From: JAZKID01 sp963714065
Lineage (GTDB): Bacteria; Pseudomonadota; Alphaproteobacteria; Rhizobiales; UBA4765
Length of the DNA: 64,000 nucleotides
Assembly: GCA_963714065.1 (NCBI GenBank)
Contig: OY970226.1
Span: 1,054,001-1,118,000, forward strand
Reading direction: 5' to 3'
Part shown: positions 27,722 through 37,116 of the stretch, piece after piece
Layout of the letters: every line of letters starts with the position of its first letter
How positions within the stretch are numbered: the stretch's first letter is position 1
Program-made: the position numbers and the translations under genes
Notes under the pieces: model-generated
What the model saw: the letters and a program-made list of their open reading frames with translations, nothing else
Told to the model about the DNA's origin: nothing
The model's database searches: none

Positions 27722-28674
27722 GCCGCCTGCTCTCTGTCGCGCAGGCGCGGATCGATAACAAGCGCCAGCGCATCGACGAAAAATTGCATGGCAAGGCTTA
27801 TGGCCACGAAAATCAGCAGAAGATTTTGCACGAGCGGCAGATCATGCTGGTTGACCGCCTGAAAGAGCAGCCTGCCGACACCCGGCAGCGCGAAGACATT
27901 CTCGATCACGACGACGCCGGTGAGCAGGAAGGTGAATTGCAGGCCGAGCAAGGTCAAAACCGGCGGACAAGCATTTTGCAAGGCATGCGATCTTAAACTC
28001 TGCCTGCGCGAGAGACCCTTGGCGCGCGCGGTGCGCATATAAGGCTCGCTCAGCACATCAAGGAGTGCGGCGCGCGTGATGCGGAGCAGGACCGCGCCTT
28101 GCCCCAGGCTCAAGGCAAGCGCGGGCAGAAACAACGATCTAAGCCCTGCCAGCACGCCGCCATCCCAGCCTGAAAAACCTCCGGCGGGGAACCAGTGAAG
28201 ATTTACGGCAAACACAAGAATGAGCAGCAGGCCCACCCAGAAATTCGGTATCGACAAGGCAAGCTGCGCGCATAGGCGCAGAACTGTGTCGCCGCTACGA
28301 TGAGCGCGCAGGGCCGCGTAGCAGCCAAGGCCGAGACCCGCGAACAATGTCAACAGCAGCGACAGCAAGGCCAGCGGCACGCTCACGCGCAGGCGCTCAT
28401 TGAACAGATCGTAGACCGGCACGCGATAACTATGCGCGAGACCGAGATCGCCATTCAGCAGGCCGCTCACCCATGCATAAAACTGAACATGGAGCGGTTG
28501 ATCGAGTTTGAGCTCGTGCCGAAGTGCGGCAAGCACGTCTTGCGGCGCGTTCAGGCCCAGCATCACGCTGGCCGGATCGCCGGGCAGAAGGCGCAACAGG
28601 AAGAAAATAATTGCGGCTGCCAGCACAAGCGTGAGCAGAAATTCGAAAAAGCGGCGAAGAAAAGCAGCCAGCAT
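27718..28674 (-). CDS. Peptide/nickel-type ABC transporter permease (DppB type)
   Basis: A 318-residue permease. The start is the ATG at 28674, sharing one base with the stop of the binding-protein gene (TAATG), which implies re-initiation coupling. It begins MLAAFLRRFFEFLLTLVL and continues with RLLPGDPASVMLG, typical for DppB, then LLDVLSEPYMRTARAKGLSRR for the EAA loop and FALPGVGRLLFQAVNQHDLP. It pairs with the DppC-type permease encoded 3' of it. Confidence 0.93.
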   Translation of the reverse strand: MLAAFLRRFFEFLLTLVLAAAIIFFLLRLLPGDPASVMLGLNAPQDVLAALRHELKLDQPLHVQFYAWVSGLLNGDLGLAHSYRVPVYDLFNERLRVSVPLALLSLLLTLFAGLGLGCYAALRAHRSGDTVLRLCAQLALSIPNFWVGLLLILVFAVNLHWFPAGGFSGWDGGVLAGLRSLFLPALALSLGQGAVLLRITRAALLDVLSEPYMRTARAKGLSRRQSLRSHALQNACPPVLTLLGLQFTFLLTGVVVIENVFALPGVGRLLFQAVNQHDLPLVQNLLLIFVAISLAMQFFVDALALVIDPRLRDREQAA

Positions 28675-30167
28675 TATTGCCAGCTCAATTCGGCAAGCGG
28701 ATTCACCGGCAGCGGCCAGTCGACCCAAACGCCGGCAAGACCCTTGCGCGCGACAGCGATCTTCGGCAGCTCGAACAGGAACACATTCACCGCGTCTTTT
28801 GCGAGCATCTTCTGCGCCTCTTTCAGAAGCTCATTGCGCGCGGCCTCGTCTGGTGCGCGATAGATTTTCCCGACCAGTTCCTGAAACGCCTCGGATTTGT
28901 ACTGGAAATAATAATCCGGCTTCGCATAGATCTTGATATCGAGCGGTTCGGTATGCGCGATGATGGACAGATCGTAATCCTTGTTCTTGTACACACGCTC
29001 CAGCCATTGCGGGAACTCGAGCGGAATGATGGCTACGCGCACGCCGACCGCCTTCAACTGCTCTGCGATGATTTCGGCGGAGCGGCGCGCATAAACTAGC
29101 GGCGGCACGCTGATCGTCGTCGCAAAACCGCCTGCATAACCTGCCTCGCGCAACAAGGCGCGCGCTTTTTCGGGATCATGGGGTGCATAGCCTGTCAGAT
29201 CGACATAGGCAGGATGTTTCGGCGAGAAATGGCTGCCGATCGGCGTGGCGAGCCCCGCCATCGCGCCCCCGATCACCGCCTTGCGGTCGACGGTATGGGC
29301 CAATGCCTGGCGCACGCGCAAATCGGAAAAAGGCGCGCGCGCATTATTGATAGCAAGAATGGTTTCACCCTCGGTTTGCCCGACAGTGACGGCAAGCTCG
29401 GGATTCTTGCGCAAGCTTTCGACCATTTCCGGCGGCGCGCCGGCGGTGAGCAGATCGCAATCGCCGCTCTCGACGGCACTCACGCTCGCCTGCGGATCGC
29501 CGATGAAACGAAAGGCGGCGCGCCTGAGAGCGGGAGTGCCGCCCCACCATGTTTCGTTGCGCTTGAGCAGGAGCCTGTCGCCGCGCCGCCATTCCTCGAA
29601 AATATAAGGGCCGGTGCCGACGGGGTGCGTGGCATTTTGCGCGGATGTTTTTTGCGAGAAAATCACCGCATCGCCCCAACCGAGACCGTAAAGAAAAAGA
29701 TCGCTGGCGTAATTCAGCGTGATTTCGACCGTATGCGCATCGCGCGCTTGCACGGATTTGATCGGCTCGAAAATCCATTTCTCGACATTCTTGCTGTCCG
29801 GCGCCACGGCGCGGGCAAATGTGAATTTCACATCCTCCGCCGTAAACGGCGCGCCATCGTGAAAACTTGCATGTTCGCGCAGCTTGAAAACATAATGCAG
29901 CCCGTCCGCGCTCACCTGCCAGCTTTCGGCAAGGCGCGGCACGATTTTTCCGTTGCGATCGATGCCGGTGAGGCCTTCGAAAATATTCGCGTAAACCACT
30001 TCGCGGATCACCTGCCCTGCCGCAAGCGTGGGGTCTAGCACTGTGGGCTCGAGCGCCATGCACAGGGTTGCGCCCTCCGGCCGGTGCGCTTCCTCGGCAT
30101 AGGCTGGCAATATTGCCAGCATAAGTATGAGGGCGGGCTTGAGAGCGGAGCGCGGCATGATAATCAT
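28674..30167 (-). CDS. Periplasmic substrate-binding protein of second peptide-type ABC importer
   Basis: SBP family 5 receptor of 497 residues from the ATG at 30167, with another ATG three codons in; the longer frame is unsupported. A signal peptide (PRSALKPALILMLAILPAYA) precedes EEAHRPEG. Landmarks are LEPTVLDPTLAAG, ESWQVSADGLHYVFKLREH and VKFTFARAVAP. It is only distantly related to the three opp copies. The gene is divergent from the NhaD-type antiporter with about 34 bases between starts. Confidence 0.91.
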   Translation of the reverse strand: MIIMPRSALKPALILMLAILPAYAEEAHRPEGATLCMALEPTVLDPTLAAGQVIREVVYANIFEGLTGIDRNGKIVPRLAESWQVSADGLHYVFKLREHASFHDGAPFTAEDVKFTFARAVAPDSKNVEKWIFEPIKSVQARDAHTVEITLNYASDLFLYGLGWGDAVIFSQKTSAQNATHPVGTGPYIFEEWRRGDRLLLKRNETWWGGTPALRRAAFRFIGDPQASVSAVESGDCDLLTAGAPPEMVESLRKNPELAVTVGQTEGETILAINNARAPFSDLRVRQALAHTVDRKAVIGGAMAGLATPIGSHFSPKHPAYVDLTGYAPHDPEKARALLREAGYAGGFATTISVPPLVYARRSAEIIAEQLKAVGVRVAIIPLEFPQWLERVYKNKDYDLSIIAHTEPLDIKIYAKPDYYFQYKSEAFQELVGKIYRAPDEAARNELLKEAQKMLAKDAVNVFLFELPKIAVARKGLAGVWVDWPLPVNPLAELSWQ

Positions 30168-30201
30168 GTTCCGCTCATAGCAAGGATTGAAGATTGCGCC
30201 A

Positions 30202-31521
30202 ATGCCGCCGGAATCGCAGAATTTGCAACTTGTCTGGGCCCTGCCTTTTTTAGGCATATTGGCCTCGATCGCATTTTTGCCGCTGTTTACAAAGCATTTC
30301 TGGCACGGGCATTATGGCAAGATCTCGGCCTTCTGGGCGCTGGCTTTCCTGATCCCTTATATTTTTGTTTTCGGCGCAAAGCCTGCCTTTGCGTTGGCCG
30401 CGCACAGCCTGATCGAGGAATTCGTTCCTTTCATCGTCATTCTGATTGCGCTCTACACGGTTGCGGGCGGCATTTATCTTGAAGGCAATTTACGTAGCGG
30501 CGCGCTTGCCAATACCGCACTTCTCGGCGGCGGCAGCCTGCTTGCCGGACTGATCGGCACCACCGGCGCATCGATGATGCTGATACGCCCGCTGATCCGC
30601 GCCAACAGCGCACGGCGCCATAACGCGCATGTCGTCGTCTTTTTCATTTTCCTCGTTTCGAATATCGGCGGCGCGCTGACCCCGCTCGGCGATCCGCCGC
30701 TCTTCATCGGCTATATGAAAGGCGTGGATTTTTTCTGGCCGGCACAATATTTGCTCACACCGATGCTGCTCTGTCTTGCGCTGACGCTTGGTATATTTTT
30801 CATCCTCGACAGTTATATTTCTTACCGCGATAGCTCCCATGAAAAAATGCCGGATGCGCAAGCATTGCGCCTGCATGGCGGCATCAATCTCGCCTTCATG
30901 GCTCTGGTCATTGCCGTTGTTATTATTACGCCAAGCCTGATGCTGGGGAATATAAATGTTTTCGGGATCGAACTGTACGTTAGCGCGCTGCTGCGCGACG
31001 GCGCCTTGCTCTCGATCGCAGCACTCTCATTGGCATTGACGCCGCGGCAGGCGCGAGAGGGCAATGTTTTTCATTGGGGGCCTATCGAGGAAGTGATTTT
31101 TCTATTCGCGACCATCTTCCTCACTGCCGCACCGGTGCTCATGATGTTGCAGGAAGGCAGATCCGGCGCGCTCGGCGGGCTGATCGAGACCGTGAACGGA
31201 CCGGCTTCCTATTTCTGGATGACCGGGCTCCTGTCCGCCTTTCTCGACAATGCGCCGACCTATCTCGTCTTCTTCCAGCTTGCGGGCGGCGATGCGCAGA
31301 ACCTGATGGGCCCGCCTTCGAATATACTGGTTGCAATTTCCTGCGGCGCCGTGTTCATGGGCGCGCTGTCCTATATCGGCAATGCGCCGAACTTCATGGT
31401 GCGCGCGATTGCCGAAGACCAGGGAATTAAAATGCCGTCTTTCTTCGGCTATATGATCTGGGCGGGCGTGGCGTTGCTGCCGGTCTTCGCGCTTCTCAGC
31501 TTCATATTTTTCAGAGCGTAG
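30202..31521 (+). CDS. NhaD/ArsB-superfamily sodium:proton antiporter-like membrane protein
   Basis: A 439-residue polytopic protein with about eleven hydrophobic segments. Two conserved discontinuities typical of the ion-transporter superfamily are present: NIGGALTPLGDPPLFIGYMKG in the first half and FLDNAPTYLVFF in the second, as in NhaD antiporters. I start at the ATG at 30202; an in-frame TTG at 30187 is possible. The 3' end overlaps the convergent folC gene. Sodium or proton exchange is inferred from the family. Confidence 0.87.
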   Translation: MPPESQNLQLVWALPFLGILASIAFLPLFTKHFWHGHYGKISAFWALAFLIPYIFVFGAKPAFALAAHSLIEEFVPFIVILIALYTVAGGIYLEGNLRSGALANTALLGGGSLLAGLIGTTGASMMLIRPLIRANSARRHNAHVVVFFIFLVSNIGGALTPLGDPPLFIGYMKGVDFFWPAQYLLTPMLLCLALTLGIFFILDSYISYRDSSHEKMPDAQALRLHGGINLAFMALVIAVVIITPSLMLGNINVFGIELYVSALLRDGALLSIAALSLALTPRQAREGNVFHWGPIEEVIFLFATIFLTAAPVLMMLQEGRSGALGGLIETVNGPASYFWMTGLLSAFLDNAPTYLVFFQLAGGDAQNLMGPPSNILVAISCGAVFMGALSYIGNAPNFMVRAIAEDQGIKMPSFFGYMIWAGVALLPVFALLSFIFFRA

Positions 31522-32815
31522 CGCCGTTTTCCTTCAAGACCGCGCCCGCAAGATAAAGCGAGCCGCAGATCAGGATGCGCGGATTTTTGTCGACCGCGGC
31601 GGTTGCGGCAAGTGCGGTTGCAAGATCCGGCATCGCGACGGCATCCAACCCCTCCCGTTCCGCAATGAGCGCCAGATCTTCCGCATCGTAAGACGCCTCG
31701 GCATCGGGAACGGATAGCGTGAACACTTTCGCGACAAGCCCGGCAAAGTTGCGGAAAAAATCGTCGGCATGTTTCGTGCGCAACATGCCGGTAATCAGGA
31801 CCAGCGTGCGCGGCGTTTTTTCTTCCAGCTCCGCCATCGCACTTGCGATGACCTCGCCGGCCGCCGCATTGTGCCCGCCGTCGAGCCAGATTTCGGCGCT
31901 TGCGGGCGCTTTTTCGACCAGCCGGCCGGAATTCAGCAATTGCAGGCGCGCGGGCCATTGCACCGTGCGCAGGCCTTTCTCGAACGCCTCTGCCGGAAAT
32001 CCCGGTTCGATTTCGCGCAGGACCGCAATCGCACAACCGGCATTCTCGAACTGATGGCGGCCGGGCAGACGCGGCTGCGGCAGATCGAGCAGGCCCAGCT
32101 CGTCCTGATAAACGAGACGACCCTGCTCCTCGCCGATCGACCACTGCTCGCCCGCGCACAGAAGCTTGGCGCGCTGCACGCGCGCTGTCTTCTGGATTTC
32201 CAGCATCGCCTCCTCGGGCTGGGTTGCGACAATGCAGGGCACATTTCTTTTCAGGATTCCCGCCTTCTCGCCCGCGATTTTCTGCAAGGTATCGCCGAGA
32301 TAATCCTCGTGATCGATGGAGACCGGCGTGATGACGGTCATCACGGGGTTTTCGACGACATTGGTCGCATCATAACGCCCGCCCATGCCGACCTCGAGAA
32401 GGGTATAATCGGCCTTGCTGTTCGCAAACAGATGGAAGGCTGCCGCCGTCGCAATTTCGAAAAAGGTGATCGGCTCCCCGGCATTGATGCGTTCGCAATG
32501 CTCCAGCGCTTCGATCAACTTCTTATCGTCGACAAGTTCGCCCGCCAGGCGAATGCGCTCGTTGAAGCGGATCAGATGCGGCGAGGTGTAGACATGCACG
32601 CGTTTACCCGCGGCCTCCAGAAACGCGCGGCAGAAGGCGGTTGTCGAGCCTTTGCCGTTCGTGCCTGCAATATGGATGATGGGCGGAACATTTTTTTCAG
32701 GGTGCCCAAGTTTTGCAAGCAGCGCCTGCAGGCGCCCTAGCGTCAGGTCGATGCGCTTGGGATGCAGCGAGCTCAAGCGCTCGTAAATCGGGCCGTCGCC
32801 AGTCTGAAAGCTCAT
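31511..32815 (-). CDS. folC: Bifunctional dihydrofolate synthase / folylpolyglutamate synthase
   Basis: Adds glutamate to dihydropteroate and then to reduced folates, using ATP. The Mur-ligase fold shows the P-loop GTNGKGSTTA at 51-60, SPHLIRFNERIRL (folate-binding), EVGMGGRYDATNV and the C-terminal EIWLDGGHNAAAG. The length of 434 is normal. Its start overlaps the fabI stop by 4 bases, so folC is translated from the same message as the fatty-acid genes. Confidence 0.95.
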   Translation of the reverse strand: MSFQTGDGPIYERLSSLHPKRIDLTLGRLQALLAKLGHPEKNVPPIIHIAGTNGKGSTTAFCRAFLEAAGKRVHVYTSPHLIRFNERIRLAGELVDDKKLIEALEHCERINAGEPITFFEIATAAAFHLFANSKADYTLLEVGMGGRYDATNVVENPVMTVITPVSIDHEDYLGDTLQKIAGEKAGILKRNVPCIVATQPEEAMLEIQKTARVQRAKLLCAGEQWSIGEEQGRLVYQDELGLLDLPQPRLPGRHQFENAGCAIAVLREIEPGFPAEAFEKGLRTVQWPARLQLLNSGRLVEKAPASAEIWLDGGHNAAAGEVIASAMAELEEKTPRTLVLITGMLRTKHADDFFRNFAGLVAKVFTLSVPDAEASYDAEDLALIAEREGLDAVAMPDLATALAATAAVDKNPRILICGSLYLAGAVLKENGATL

Positions 32816-33642
32816 TCGGCAGCAAAGGCTTCGGCCTGATCCTGATGATTGTTTTTCAGCTCGTCCGGGCGCGGCATCGCGATCACATTATATCCCGCAT
32901 CGACGAAGTGCACTTCGCCGGTGACGCCAGAGGACAGCGGCGACAAAAGATAAAGCCCCGCCCCGCCCACTTCTTCCAGCGTGATGGCACGCTTCAACGG
33001 CGAGTGCTTGGCCTGAAAATTATACATGAAGCGCGCATCCGCGATTCCGGCTCCGGCCAATGTTCGGACGGGACCAGCAGAGAGCGCGTTCACGCGAATG
33101 CCAAGCCCGCCGTAATCGGCGGCGAGATAGCGCACGCTTGCCTCGAGCGCCGCTTTCGCCACGCCCATGACGTTATAATTCGGCGACACGCGCGTGGAGC
33201 CGCCATAAGTGAGGGTCAGCAGCGCGCCGCCGTTTTTCATCAACGGTGCTGCGCGTCTGGCGATCTCGGTGAATGAGAAGCAGGAAATGACGAGCGTGCG
33301 CGTAAAATTCTCGCGCGAGGTGTCGGCATAATTGCCTTTCAATTCGTTCTTGTCGGAAAAGGCGATGGCATGCACCACGAAATCGAGCGTGCCCCATTCT
33401 TGTCTGAGGCGGTCGAACACCGCATCGACACTCTCGATGTCTTCCACATCGCAGGGCAGCACGAGTTTGGAATTCACGCTCGCCGCCAGCGGCGTTACCC
33501 GCTTTTGCAATGCCTCGCCCTGAAAAGTGAAAGCAAGCTGCGCGCCTTCATTGGCAAGCGCCTGCGCAATGCCCCAGGCGATGGAGTGGGCGTTCGCCAC
33601 GCCCATGATCAGCCCGCGCTTTCCTTTCATCAGCTCAGGCAT
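32812..33642 (-). CDS. fabI: Enoyl-[acyl-carrier-protein] reductase (NADH) FabI
   Basis: Reduces enoyl-ACP in the last step of each fatty-acid elongation cycle. I start at the ATG at 33642 (MPELMKGKRGLIMGV); the extra upstream residues in the open frame come from the fabB coding region. The FabI active site matches the E. coli numbering: Tyr146, Tyr156 and Lys163 (LTYGG and PNYNVMGVAKAALEA). Length 276. It lies 2 bases after fabB and overlaps folC by 4. Confidence 0.95.
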   Translation of the reverse strand: MPELMKGKRGLIMGVANAHSIAWGIAQALANEGAQLAFTFQGEALQKRVTPLAASVNSKLVLPCDVEDIESVDAVFDRLRQEWGTLDFVVHAIAFSDKNELKGNYADTSRENFTRTLVISCFSFTEIARRAAPLMKNGGALLTLTYGGSTRVSPNYNVMGVAKAALEASVRYLAADYGGLGIRVNALSAGPVRTLAGAGIADARFMYNFQAKHSPLKRAITLEEVGGAGLYLLSPLSSGVTGEVHFVDAGYNVIAMPRPDELKNNHQDQAEAFAAE

Positions 33643-33644
33643 GA

Positions 33645-34865
33645 TTAAGCATACCTCTGCAATACCAGCGTCGCATTGGTGCCGCCGAAGCCAAAAGAAT
33701 TCGACAGCACAGTATCGATTTTCGCATTGTCGATGCGCTGCCGCACGATCGGCATGTCGGCAAAGGCGGGATCGAGTTCCTCGATATTGGCGCTCTCGAC
33801 GATGAAACCGCTCTGCATCATGAGCAGCGAATAGATCGCCTCCTGCACGCCGGTTGCGCCCAATGAGTGGCCGGTGAGGGATTTTGTGGCTGCGATCGGC
33901 GGGCATTTGTCGCCCGTGCCGAACACGTCGCGGATCGCCTCGATTTCCTTGATGTCGCCGACCGGCGTCGAGGTGGCGTGCGGATTGATATAGTCGATCT
34001 TGCCCTTCACGGTCGAAAGCGCTTCGCGCATGCAGCGCACCGCACCCTCGCCGGAAGGCGAAACCATGTCGAAACCATCCGAGCTTGCGCCATAGCCGAC
34101 GATCTCGCCGTAAATTTTGGCGCCGCGCGCCTTGGCGTGCTCAAGTTCCTCGAGCACGACGACGCCCGCGCCGCCCGCGATTACGAAGCCGTCGCGGTTC
34201 GCATCATAAGCACGCGAGGCGGTATGCGGTTTGTCATTATATTTGCTCGACATCGCGCCCATCGCATCGAAGAGGACGGAGAGCGTCCAGTCGAGCTCCT
34301 CGCTGCCTCCCGCGAAAATCACATCCTGCCGCCCATGCTTGATCAGCTCATAGCTATTGCCGATGCAATGGTTCGACGTGGCGCAGGCGCTCGATATGGA
34401 ATAGTTCACGCCCTTGATCTTGAACCAAGTGGCAAGCGTTGCGGATGCGGTGGAGCACATGGCTTTCGGCACGGCAAACGGCCCCACCCGTTTCGGCCCC
34501 TTGTCGCGCGTAATGTCGGCAGCCTCGACGATGGCGCGCGTGGAAGGCCCGCCCGAGCCCATGATGATGCCGGTACGGGGGTCCGAAATCTCGTTCTGTT
34601 CAAGCCCGGAATCGACAATCGCCTGCTCCATGGCGATATGGTTCCAGGCCGTGCCGCCGCCGTGAAAGCGCATGGCGCGGCGATCCACCCGCTCTTCGAC
34701 ATTGATATCGGGGGCGCCATGCACCTGACAGCGAAAACCGAGTTTCGCATAATCGGGGGCCGTACGAATGCCCGAGCGCGCTTCGCGCAGGGAAGCCACG
34801 ACTTCCTGCGTCGAATTGCCGATGGAGGAGACAATTCCCATGCCGGTGATGACGACACGCCGCAT
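33645..34865 (-). CDS. fabB: 3-oxoacyl-ACP synthase I FabB
   Basis: Condensing enzyme needed for unsaturated fatty acids together with FabA. From the ATG at 34865 (MRRVVITGMGIVSS) it has 406 residues and the Cys-His-His triad Cys161 (SSACATSNH), His296 (NPHATSTP) and His333 (LTGHSLGATG). The longer frame of 25 additional codons lacks family similarity. It sits between fabA (52 bases upstream) and fabI, the conserved alphaproteobacterial fabA-fabB-fabI order. Confidence 0.96.
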   Translation of the reverse strand: MRRVVITGMGIVSSIGNSTQEVVASLREARSGIRTAPDYAKLGFRCQVHGAPDINVEERVDRRAMRFHGGGTAWNHIAMEQAIVDSGLEQNEISDPRTGIIMGSGGPSTRAIVEAADITRDKGPKRVGPFAVPKAMCSTASATLATWFKIKGVNYSISSACATSNHCIGNSYELIKHGRQDVIFAGGSEELDWTLSVLFDAMGAMSSKYNDKPHTASRAYDANRDGFVIAGGAGVVVLEELEHAKARGAKIYGEIVGYGASSDGFDMVSPSGEGAVRCMREALSTVKGKIDYINPHATSTPVGDIKEIEAIRDVFGTGDKCPPIAATKSLTGHSLGATGVQEAIYSLLMMQSGFIVESANIEELDPAFADMPIVRQRIDNAKIDTVLSNSFGFGGTNATLVLQRYA

Positions 34866-34917
34866 TCGAGACACCTTTTCTGACTGCCGGAAGTTTATAG
34901 ACCGAATGGCGGCGGCT

Positions 34918-35469
34918 TCAAGCGCCTTGTACCGCCCCATCCTGAAACAGGCCGACCTTGAGGTCGGAGGCCTTGTAGATCACTTCGCCATCGGTCTCAA
35001 GCCAGCCATCTGCAATGCCGAGCACGAGCTTTCCGCGCATGACCCGCTTGAGATCGACGCCGTAAACGATTTTTTTGACGCCGGGCAGCACCTGGCCGGA
35101 AAATTTCAGCTCGCCCAGGCCTAAGGCCCGTCCGCGCCCTTTTCCGCCGCTCCAGCCCAAGAAAAAGCCCAAAAGCTGCCAGAGCGCATCGAGCCCGAGA
35201 CAGCCCGGCATGACGGGATCGTTCTTGAAATGGCAGGCAAAAAACCATAGGTCCGGCTTGACGTCGAGCTCGGCGCGGACAAACCCTTTGCCGCCCGGCC
35301 CGCCTTCTTCGGAAATTTCGGTAATGCGATCGAACATCAGCATCGGCGGCAGGGGAAGCTGCGCATTACCGGGGCCGAACATGTCGCCGCGCCCGCAGCT
35401 GATCAAATCCTCATAGGAATAGGACGATTTGCGGGAATTCTGCGTTTTCAGGGCGGCAGACTGGTTCAT
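34918..35469 (-). CDS. fabA: 3-hydroxydecanoyl-ACP dehydratase/isomerase FabA
   Basis: Dehydrates 3-hydroxydecanoyl-ACP and isomerises the trans-2 to the cis-3 product, the branch point to unsaturated fatty acids. Active-site His80 (FFACHFKNDPVMPG) and Asp94 (LGLDALWQ) are present. The 183 residues are slightly longer than E. coli FabA because of a Ser/Lys-rich N-terminus. It is the first gene of fabA-fabB-fabI-folC and is divergent from irr across about 117 bases, so the two promoters share this region. Confidence 0.96.
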   Translation of the reverse strand: MNQSAALKTQNSRKSSYSYEDLISCGRGDMFGPGNAQLPLPPMLMFDRITEISEEGGPGGKGFVRAELDVKPDLWFFACHFKNDPVMPGCLGLDALWQLLGFFLGWSGGKGRGRALGLGELKFSGQVLPGVKKIVYGVDLKRVMRGKLVLGIADGWLETDGEVIYKASDLKVGLFQDGAVQGA

Positions 35470-35586
35470 GATGCTCTTCTGTCTTGTATAATAAGGAAAA
35501 TCAAGGGCGGCCCGGCTTTAAGACGATATTGTCATCCGCCTTCCGCATGATTATGACATAATGAGTATGAATTCGGGATCTTTTAA

Positions 35587-36081
35587 GTGACTGACGAAAC
35601 GCCAAAACACTATATTCCGCATGGCTGCACCACCTCGCAGGCGATGCGCGGCTGGACGCCCGATGCCGAGGCGCGCGAAATCTGCGACCTGCTGCGCGAG
35701 GCGGGCCTGCGCCCGACCCAGCAGCGCATGTCGCTGGCGCGCCTTCTGTTCCTAAAAGGCAACCGCCATGTTTCGGCCGAGCTGCTGCACGAGGAAGCCA
35801 TCCGCGCGCGCATGCCGGTCTCATTAGCAACCGTCTACAATACGCTGAACCAGTTCCATCAGAGCGGGCTCTTGCGCGAAGTGGCGGTGGACGGTACGCG
35901 CACTTATTTTGACACCAATGTCACCGACCATCATCACTTCTATGTCGAGGGCGAGGACAAGGTGATGGACATTCCCGGCGATGGATTGAAACTGCAAAGC
36001 ATGCCCGAGCCGCCGGAAGGCATGGAGATCGCCCGCGTCGACGTGGTGGTGCGCCTGCGCAAGAAGCGGCCCGTGCGCTGA
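35587..36081 (+). CDS. irr: Fur-family iron response regulator (Irr type)
   Basis: Transcription factor of 164 residues from a GTG start. The winged helix lies at about 28-100 (REAGLRPTQQRMSLARLLF and ARMPVSLATVYNTLNQF). The histidine cluster HHH at 115-117 (DTNVTDHHHFYVEGED) distinguishes Irr from Fur. The Bradyrhizobium heme motif GCPWHD is absent; only a lone Cys14 (HGCTT) is found, as in many other Irr proteins. Divergence from fabA is a conserved alphaproteobacterial arrangement. Targets would be iron and heme genes, none of which is nearby. Confidence 0.9.
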   Translation: MTDETPKHYIPHGCTTSQAMRGWTPDAEAREICDLLREAGLRPTQQRMSLARLLFLKGNRHVSAELLHEEAIRARMPVSLATVYNTLNQFHQSGLLREVAVDGTRTYFDTNVTDHHHFYVEGEDKVMDIPGDGLKLQSMPEPPEGMEIARVDVVVRLRKKRPVR

Positions 36082-36150
36082 CTTATCCCTCCGCAATCTT
36101 ACTTACATTAAATCTATCCCCGCCCGCTCCTCCTGCGCGATGATGACAGG

Positions 36151-37116
36151 ATGGAGAAATCGGGATTGGAATGCACGCAAGCCGCGCATGAACATTATTA
36201 CGCGCGCTTTCATGCTTATGGGGCAAGGCTGAAGCTTGAGGATTTGGAGCACAAGCTCAAAGCCTCGCCCTGGCTCATTCATACGAGGTTCAGGCACGAG
36301 CTGAAGGCTGCTCAAATCCACGCTGACTATACGGCAGATAAAGAAATCTATTGGGAACGGAAGCTGTTCGAGCTTCAGCATAAATACGATCCCAACCAGC
36401 CGCGTGTTCCAGCCGGAAATCCTGATGGCGGACAATGGACCTATGTAGGGGGTTATGCGCGTGGCAAGGAGCGGCAGGATTTTATCGATTATCTGCGGAC
36501 AGGGCGCGTACAAGTCGCAGACAGCGGCGCGATTGGCAGCGATGCGAGTACTGATGCCGCCACGACAACCGATCCCCAAACTGACAAGACGGATGCCAGA
36601 GGCCGCGCAAGACAGAAATATATTCTGCAGGATGGGGGAGGAAGTTTTTATGTTGCCCCCAATCCCGATGCCAATCCAAACGCGCCTTGGCATGAAAACC
36701 CTGCAAACTCCAAGGTCAATGTCTATAAAAGAGAAATAGATCAGATTTCGGCGGAGACAGGTGTTGATGGTAATCTAATACGAACGATAATGTATATGGA
36801 GACAAGCCATGGTCGATATTTTGGAGCCGGACCGCTTGCAGATAAGATTGGTTACAGCCAATCGATTCTTCCCATGAATATCAACGTGATATATTGGGGC
36901 AATGCATTTGGAACAAGAAGCGAATTAAATATTCCTCTCAACAATATTCGTGCCGGCGCCAGAATGCTGAACGCTATTATTGCAAATCTTGAACCTAATG
37001 CTTCGATTGCCAAAATTGCCACATTATATAATGTTATCGGCGCGCCTCTGGTGAATAATTATGGCGCGAGAGCTGAAGCGGTTTACCATTCACGTGCTTG
37101 GGAGAGAAGAAAATGA
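36151..37116 (+). CDS. Lytic-transglycosylase-like protein with VPAG-NPDGGQWT linker (putative secreted toxin)
   Basis: 321 residues in three parts. 1-80 is helical and charged. 86-97 is VPAGNPDGGQWT, a motif I recall from alphaproteobacterial toxin- or phage-type proteins. 195-316 resembles a lysozyme-like transglycosylase: IRTIMYMETSHGR with candidate catalytic Glu217, SILPMNINVIYWG, IPLNNIRAGARML and LYNVIGAPLVNNYGARAEAVY. There is no signal peptide, so delivery would need a dedicated system. A 4-base ATGA overlap joins it to a membrane-protein gene. The 3' half is AT-richer than the chromosome. A muramidase effector is an inference; a cell-wall housekeeping role is also possible. Confidence 0.72.
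   Translation: MEKSGLECTQAAHEHYYARFHAYGARLKLEDLEHKLKASPWLIHTRFRHELKAAQIHADYTADKEIYWERKLFELQHKYDPNQPRVPAGNPDGGQWTYVGGYARGKERQDFIDYLRTGRVQVADSGAIGSDASTDAATTTDPQTDKTDARGRARQKYILQDGGGSFYVAPNPDANPNAPWHENPANSKVNVYKREIDQISAETGVDGNLIRTIMYMETSHGRYFGAGPLADKIGYSQSILPMNINVIYWGNAFGTRSELNIPLNNIRAGARMLNAIIANLEPNASIAKIATLYNVIGAPLVNNYGARAEAVYHSRAWERRK

Noticed and set aside
36103..36693. 196-codon minus-strand frame opposite the muramidase-like gene
   Set aside because: Cys/Ile-rich antisense reading with no start signal; the plus strand has coupled genes and recognisable motifs.
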